Part shown: piece by piece, positions 6,990 to 10,501 of the stretch | Position numbering within the stretch: position 1 is the stretch's first letter | Layout: every line of letters starts with the position of its first letter | From: Nitrososphaerota archaeon | Lineage (GTDB): Archaea > Thermoproteota > Nitrososphaeria > Nitrososphaerales > JAPUIC01 | DNA length: 10,501 bases | Assembly: GCA_027297425.1 (NCBI GenBank) | Contig: JAPUIC010000038.1 | Coordinates: forward strand, 1 to 10,501 | Direction: 5' to 3' | Program-made: the position numbers and the translations under genes | Notes under the pieces: model-generated | The model's input: the letters and a program-made list of their open reading frames with translations, nothing else | Databases searched by the model: none | What the model was told of the DNA's origin: nothing

Positions 6990-7003
6990 ATCACTAGTGA
7001 TAT
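6988..7003. promoter_or_regulatory. Perfect 16-bp palindrome at the padR start codon (operator copy 1)
   Basis: ATATCACTAGTGATAT is its own reverse complement. Its left end includes the A and T of the padR ATG on the minus strand. It shares ATAT (7000-7003) with the next palindrome. Its location over the predicted leaderless start makes it a likely binding site for a dimeric repressor, most simply PadR. Confidence 0.7.
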
Positions 7004-7015
7004 CGCTAGCGATAT
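7000..7015. promoter_or_regulatory. Perfect 16-bp palindrome next to the padR TATA box (operator copy 2)
   Basis: ATATCGCTAGCGATAT is perfectly palindromic and differs from copy 1 by one base per half-site (CGCT for CACT). The centres of the two copies are 12 bp apart. Its right end merges into the TATA box, so binding would compete with TATA-binding protein. Confidence 0.7.
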
Positions 7016-7020
7016 ATAAG
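7012..7020 (-). promoter_or_regulatory. TATA box of padR
   Basis: CTTATATAT on the minus strand. The TATATA core is centred about 26-27 bases from the A of the ATG, which predicts a leaderless transcript beginning at the start codon. Confidence 0.7.
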
Positions 7021-7068
7021 ACTTATCGTTTGCGAATATTCTCGTTGCTAGAGTCCAAGATCGGATCT

Positions 7069-8166
7069 TTATATCGAATCTTCTAATGGAGTAACCTTCG
7101 TCTCCTTCTCACCGGCGCTTAAGTCCAACAGAATTTTGATATCCCCCTTATCTGGATAAAAGGCAGCCTTGTATTCGGATAGGGGAACAGTCTTTGTTAT
7201 CATGTCTCGTAGAACTGCAGGAAAATTCTTCTCGATCTGTCGGATATCGCTGACGCCTATCTCGAAATCTCTCTTGTTTGCATTAACTGAGCCAAAGTAT
7301 GTACGATTTCCTAGTACAAGGTCGGTGTAAGCTTTGCCCACGTCTAAGGATAGAGTGTTAGGTGGATATACGCCCAGAAAGCACATCACGCCATTGGCGT
7401 TCAGTAGCTGCTGAGCATCGACTGCTACAGAAGATACTCCCGTTACTTCCATAATGATGTCAAACTTACCCAAGGTATTGAGCGGTTTCTCTGCAGTACT
7501 TACGTATTCAGCCCCGGCACGTTCAACAAGTTGAGACTTTAGGGAACCCCTAGCTCCACGAGCTACAGTACTGACTTCAAGTCCTTTTAACCTAAGTAGA
7601 AATGTTGTGAGTAAACCCAACGGACCAGAACCAAGAACTAATGCTTTTCGAGGAGTCCACTTTAACCGCTCTTGAATCTTGAAGGTATGGTAGATACCTT
7701 TCTCTGCAACCGATACAGGCTCAAGCAGAACTCCTATATTTTCTAGATCTTGTGGTATTTTGATCAGGAAATTTGGATCCGTCACACCAAACTCTGAGGC
7801 AAAACCGTGAAGGCCACGTATACCATGCTCCTTGTATTCGCCCTTTAGGCACATATCAGGCTCACCGTTCATACAATTTGGACAATCGTCGGGGCGTCTA
7901 ACGGTCGGTACAACAAGATCCCCTTTTTGTATACTTGATGACCCTTCTATATCTTCGACAACTGCTAGACATTCGTGTCCTAGAATTAGATAGTCAGAGC
8001 CGGTTGGACATTCACCATAGGAGCCACTATTAATTTCAATGTCAGTGCCATCTATTCCTACCCTCTTAATCTTGAGAAGTGCATTCGAGGATGATAAGGT
8101 GGGTCTTGGTACGTCTTCCAGATGTACACTGTCTTTTTCCCCTGGCTTAACGATAACCGCTTTCAT
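7069..8166 (-). CDS. gdh: Zinc-dependent NAD(P)+ glucose dehydrogenase (archaeal GDH type)
   Basis: A 365-residue medium-chain dehydrogenase that oxidises glucose (often also galactose) to the 1,5-lactone, the first step of non-phosphorylated Entner-Doudoroff routes. Length and layout match Thermoplasma, Sulfolobus and haloarchaeal GDH. The catalytic-zinc region reads VGIDGTDIEI, with Asp39 where many relatives have Cys, then GHE (His64, Glu65) and LLEPVS (Glu149). The structural-zinc loop is RRPDDCPNCMNGEPDMC, with Cys95, Cys98 and Cys106 but no fourth Cys, a pattern that resembles Thermoplasma GDH as I recall it. The nucleotide fold is LGSGPLG (178-184), and Arg203 after the second beta strand suggests NADP can be used. 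GLHGFASEF (118-126) is also typical. It is a single-gene unit, divergent from a small membrane protein gene, with an ATG start and no clear SD. Confidence 0.9.
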   Translation of the reverse strand: MKAVIVKPGEKDSVHLEDVPRPTLSSSNALLKIKRVGIDGTDIEINSGSYGECPTGSDYLILGHECLAVVEDIEGSSSIQKGDLVVPTVRRPDDCPNCMNGEPDMCLKGEYKEHGIRGLHGFASEFGVTDPNFLIKIPQDLENIGVLLEPVSVAEKGIYHTFKIQERLKWTPRKALVLGSGPLGLLTTFLLRLKGLEVSTVARGARGSLKSQLVERAGAEYVSTAEKPLNTLGKFDIIMEVTGVSSVAVDAQQLLNANGVMCFLGVYPPNTLSLDVGKAYTDLVLGNRTYFGSVNANKRDFEIGVSDIRQIEKNFPAVLRDMITKTVPLSEYKAAFYPDKGDIKILLDLSAGEKETKVTPLEDSI

Positions 8167-8197
8167 AGGTTATCAGGTAATCTCCGAAGTACTTGAG

Positions 8198-8205
8198 TGT
8201 ATATC
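8198..8205. promoter_or_regulatory. TATA-like element in the gdh / membrane protein intergenic gap, possibly shared
   Basis: TGTATATC, the only TATA-like element I see in the 66 bases between the two divergent genes. Its centre is about 36 bases from the gdh ATG and about 31 bases from the ATG of the small gene. With archaeal spacing, it gives leaders of about 10 and 5 bases in the two directions. Dual use is inference. Confidence 0.4.
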
Positions 8206-8232
8206 TCCCTCATCTAACTCTAGAATAGATAA

Positions 8233-8469
8233 ATGTCTGCATGTAGGCCTATTGTAATTAATTATCTAGGTGATGTTGGCGTCAAGAGCACTCTCTTCGG
8301 AACAATCCTGCTGATTTTAGGCCTAATAATTCTAATTCTATTGCGCGAAGTACTTCTCAGCTTGATTATCTTTGTATTCGAGTTTATTGGAGTAATGATA
8401 GGCTTCATTTTGGTCTTCGTTGGGCTAGGCGTACTTCTGGGCCGAAGGTGGATACGCCGAGTTTTCTGA
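8233..8469 (+). CDS. Small two-helix membrane protein, function unknown
   Basis: A 78-residue hydrophobic protein. Two membrane segments are evident, about residues 20-37 (STLFGTILLILGLIILIL) and 42-69 (LSLIIFVFEFIGVMIGFILV onward to VLL), separated by Arg39-Glu40, with a single buried Glu50. The C-terminus RRWIRRVF is strongly basic, placing that end in the cytoplasm by the positive-inside rule, and the N-terminus probably also. I do not recognise a named family. Glycines spaced through the second segment (G53, G57, G64, G66) would allow tight helix packing or oligomer formation. The ATG at 8233 follows the TATA-like element with almost no leader. An internal AGGTGAT at 8268-8274 has no in-frame start codon after it. 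Coding is supported by the coherent membrane pattern and own promoter, not by homology. Confidence 0.7.
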   Translation: MSACRPIVINYLGDVGVKSTLFGTILLILGLIILILLREVLLSLIIFVFEFIGVMIGFILVFVGLGVLLGRRWIRRVF

Positions 8470-8492
8470 GTTCAAGATTTCAATCTAGAAAT

Positions 8493-8520
8493 TTTCGATC
8501 TAATTTTTTTTTCGATCGAA
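8493..8520 (+). terminator. T9 tract flanked by TTCGATC / GATCGAA repeats: likely terminator
   Basis: Downstream of the small membrane gene, TTTTCGATC (8492-8500) is followed by a run of nine Ts (8504-8512) and TTCGATCGAA (8511-8520), which is itself a 10-bp palindrome. The T-run is a good archaeal terminator. The repeats could also serve as a regulatory site for the downstream aminopeptidase gene. Confidence 0.5.
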
Positions 8521-8538
8521 CTCAAAAATTCTTCTGGT

Positions 8539-8544
8539 AAAGGA
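8539..8544 (+). promoter_or_regulatory. Shine-Dalgarno-like AAAGGA for the aminopeptidase
   Basis: AAAGGA five bases before the ATG at 8550. It supports this start, and with it a leader at least about 10 bases long, unlike the other first genes here. No convincing TATA box is seen; AT-rich CAAAAATTC at 8522-8530 is too close. Confidence 0.45.
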
Positions 8545-8549
8545 TAATA

Positions 8550-10501
8550 ATGGTTCGTCCACAAAATTTCATCGTGGTCGCTAGCATCAGTAGTTACAAT
8601 ATCCTTCTTGATGTCAACTTCAGGCAGCTTACTTATGATGGGAGAGTGAGAATTCAGGTTGACTGTCAGGATGATTTAACCCTCAATTCGGTTGGGCTTA
8701 AGATTTCAACGATCACTCATTCTGGAAAAAACCTCCGCTTTGAACATGATGAGGAGGACCTATTGATCAAATCGGGACCACTTAACGGAGTTATAGAGAT
8801 AAAATATCAGGGGAGAATAACGGACGATCTAGTAGGAATCTACAAAGCACCCTATGAAGATACCTACATGATAACAACACAGTTTGAAGCTGCTAGTGCT
8901 CGTAGGATGTTTCCATGCATAGACCATCCGGATTACAAAGCCAAGTTTACGATGAGTGTTGTCATCGACAATGAACTAGATGCGATCTCTAACATGCCCA
9001 TTGAATCAGTCGAAGCACATAATGGCCGAAAGACATTATCCTTCCAAGAGACAGTAAAAATGTCTACTTATCTCCTCTATGTAGGGATCGGAAAGTTTGA
9101 GGAGATAAGAGATAATTTTGAGGGTATAGAGTTGATTATCGCAACATCCCCCGGTCTCTCTAACAAAGGGAAGTTTGCGCTTCAAGCAACCAAAGACTCT
9201 ATGGATTATTATCACAAATACTTTGGTATTCCCTACGAGCTACCGAAAATCCATCTATTAGCTATCCCTGAGTTTGCTGCAGGTGCGATGGAGAACTGGG
9301 GTGCCATCACCTTCAGAGAGATAGTCCTGCTCGTCGATGAGAATACTAGTATTAGCATTAAGAAAGCAGTTGTTGAGGTTGTTGCACATGAGCTAGCTCA
9401 CCAATGGTTTGGGAATCTCGTCACTATGAAATGGTGGAACGATCTATGGCTTAACGAAAGTTTTGCAACATTTGTTGCCTACAAAGTAGTTCATTCGATC
9501 CATCCTGAATGGAAGGCATGGGAAGACTTTCTGAATTCTGAGACCGCAGGAGCAATGTCTAGAGACTCGCTTAGAAATACGCATCCCATCGAAGTTGTAG
9601 TAAATTCACCATCAGAGATAGAGCAGATTTTTGATTCTATCAGCTATGGAAAGGGAGCTAGTATATTGAGGATGGTCGAAGCCTTCATAGGAGTAGAAGA
9701 GTTCAGGCTTGGGGTCTCAAATTACCTTAAGAAATTCGAGCTAGCTAATGCGACAGGAGACGATCTATGGACCTCGTTAGAGGCAGCCGCTAAGAAACCG
9801 ATCAAGATGTTGGTTAATGAATGGCTCAAGAAACCTGGATATCCCATGATTAGCGCTTCGTTCAAAGATGGCAAGCTCTTGCTCAAACAGGAAAGGTTTC
9901 TCATCTCAGGAGAATTGGTCGAAGGACTCTGGCCCATTCCAATAACCATTAGGATAGACGGGGATACAAGGGTCTTTCTCATGGATGAAGAAACGAAAGT
10001 AATTGATGCGAAGGAGTTGAAGTCATTTAAGATAAATATCGATCAGACCGGTTTCTATCGAGTTCATTATACTGATATCTATGATAAGGTATGGAATGGT
10101 GACCTTTCGAACTTCGATAAATGGGGATTGATTTCTGATGCCCTTGCATTCACGGTATCTGGTCGTATGAAGTTTCCGGATTATTTAGAGATCATAAGTA
10201 GGTACTCTGGAGAGAACGATTATCTCCCCGTGTTCGAGATTTCTGACCAACTCTCATTCTTAGATACCATAATTCCTTCAAAAGCAGCTCATATCTCCAA
10301 GGAATTTCATTCTTCCCAAATCAAGAAGTTAGAAGGGAGTAAGGATGAGAATAGCATCATGTTACGAGGAATTATGATGGGCAGGCTCGCCATGGTGGAT
10401 GATAGTTACGCGGACTCCTTGGGATCCAAGATGGAAGTGTATGACAGTATGCCAGCTGATGTCAAGAGCGCAGTCGCTATTGCATATGCTAGGGTGTCAG
10501 G
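8550..10501 (+). CDS. M1 family zinc aminopeptidase, tricorn interacting factor F2/F3-like (partial, runs off right edge)
   Basis: 650 residues are visible of a protein whose relatives are about 780-850 residues. It removes N-terminal residues from peptides in the cytoplasm; the archaeal F2/F3 aminopeptidases finish degradation of proteasome and tricorn products. An N-terminal beta-saddle domain (about 1-190) is followed by the thermolysin-like catalytic domain, with the exopeptidase signature GAMEN (245-249), the zinc site HELAHQWFGN (His280, Glu281, His284) and the third ligand Glu303 in LWLNESFATF, exactly 18 residues after His284. The transition-state tyrosine is Tyr366 in SYGKGASIL. From about 440 the C-terminal beta and helical domains begin and are cut by the window. 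There is no signal peptide or membrane anchor. The ATG at 8550 has AAAGGA upstream. The frame is open from 8550 to 10501 with all catalytic residues present. F2 and F3 cannot be told apart here. Confidence 0.95.
   Translation, partial: MVRPQNFIVVASISSYNILLDVNFRQLTYDGRVRIQVDCQDDLTLNSVGLKISTITHSGKNLRFEHDEEDLLIKSGPLNGVIEIKYQGRITDDLVGIYKAPYEDTYMITTQFEAASARRMFPCIDHPDYKAKFTMSVVIDNELDAISNMPIESVEAHNGRKTLSFQETVKMSTYLLYVGIGKFEEIRDNFEGIELIIATSPGLSNKGKFALQATKDSMDYYHKYFGIPYELPKIHLLAIPEFAAGAMENWGAITFREIVLLVDENTSISIKKAVVEVVAHELAHQWFGNLVTMKWWNDLWLNESFATFVAYKVVHSIHPEWKAWEDFLNSETAGAMSRDSLRNTHPIEVVVNSPSEIEQIFDSISYGKGASILRMVEAFIGVEEFRLGVSNYLKKFELANATGDDLWTSLEAAAKKPIKMLVNEWLKKPGYPMISASFKDGKLLLKQERFLISGELVEGLWPIPITIRIDGDTRVFLMDEETKVIDAKELKSFKINIDQTGFYRVHYTDIYDKVWNGDLSNFDKWGLISDALAFTVSGRMKFPDYLEIISRYSGENDYLPVFEISDQLSFLDTIIPSKAAHISKEFHSSQIKKLEGSKDENSIMLRGIMMGRLAMVDDSYADSLGSKMEVYDSMPADVKSAVAIAYARVS

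Noticed and set aside
7057..7069. AAGATCGGATCTT as a hairpin terminator for glucose dehydrogenase
   Set aside because: The inverted repeat has a one-base centre and so makes only a short five-pair stem, with no T-tract on the transcript side.
8039..8257. Plus-strand 72-codon frame over the start of glucose dehydrogenase
   Set aside because: It is antisense to the conserved GDH N-terminus and runs through the intergenic promoter region; no domain or start signal supports it.
9722..9982. Minus-strand 86-codon frame in the aminopeptidase gene
   Set aside because: It is antisense to the continuous M1 peptidase frame and has no supporting signals.
1..10501. CRISPR array, insertion sequence, tRNA or rRNA
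   Set aside because: No regularly spaced repeats, transposase motifs, terminal inverted repeats, or tRNA-like cloverleaf or rRNA segments were seen; intergenic gaps are all under 180 bases.

Overview
The window reads as archaeal chromosome. First genes of transcription units have TATA-like boxes about 25-30 bases before the start codon and little or no leader, while genes inside the sugar operon have Shine-Dalgarno (SD) sequences. It also carries a zinc-type archaeal glucose dehydrogenase and an M1 aminopeptidase of the tricorn-interacting-factor type. Base composition looks moderate, and TTG starts are common. A Thermoplasmata- or terrestrial Thaumarchaeota-like host would fit, but nothing here fixes the lineage.

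Positions 1-5937 (minus strand) hold a compact carbohydrate operon, transcribed in the order glucokinase, transketolase, transketolase C-terminal domain, transaldolase/glucose-6-phosphate isomerase fusion, and the first 34 codons of ribulose-phosphate 3-epimerase running off the left edge. All of these are bacterial-type proteins. Together they phosphorylate glucose, interconvert glucose-6-P and fructose-6-P, and carry the non-oxidative pentose phosphate pathway. The most striking detail is that the transketolase is interrupted by one in-frame TAA, so its C-terminal domain is either a separately initiated polypeptide (TTG start, GAGG five bases upstream) or the product of a recent nonsense change.

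Positions 5938-6114 form a divergent promoter region. To its right lies a free-standing LigD-type 3'-phosphoesterase domain gene (plus strand), converging on a padR-family repressor gene (minus strand). The padR promoter carries two overlapping perfect 16-bp palindromes between the TATA box and the start codon, a strong candidate autoregulatory operator.

Positions 7069-8166 (minus) encode an NAD(P)-dependent glucose dehydrogenase with Asp in place of the usual catalytic-zinc Cys. Divergent from it is a 78-residue two-helix membrane protein, with one TATA-like element in the 66-base gap that could serve both. After a T-rich segment, the plus strand from 8550 to the right edge encodes 650 residues of an M1 zinc aminopeptidase, incomplete at its C-terminus.

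Metabolically, glucose can go two ways here: phosphorylation into the pentose phosphate/hexose phosphate pool (operon), or direct oxidation to gluconolactone (glucose dehydrogenase), the entry to archaeal Entner-Doudoroff variants. No tRNA, rRNA, CRISPR array or insertion sequence was seen.
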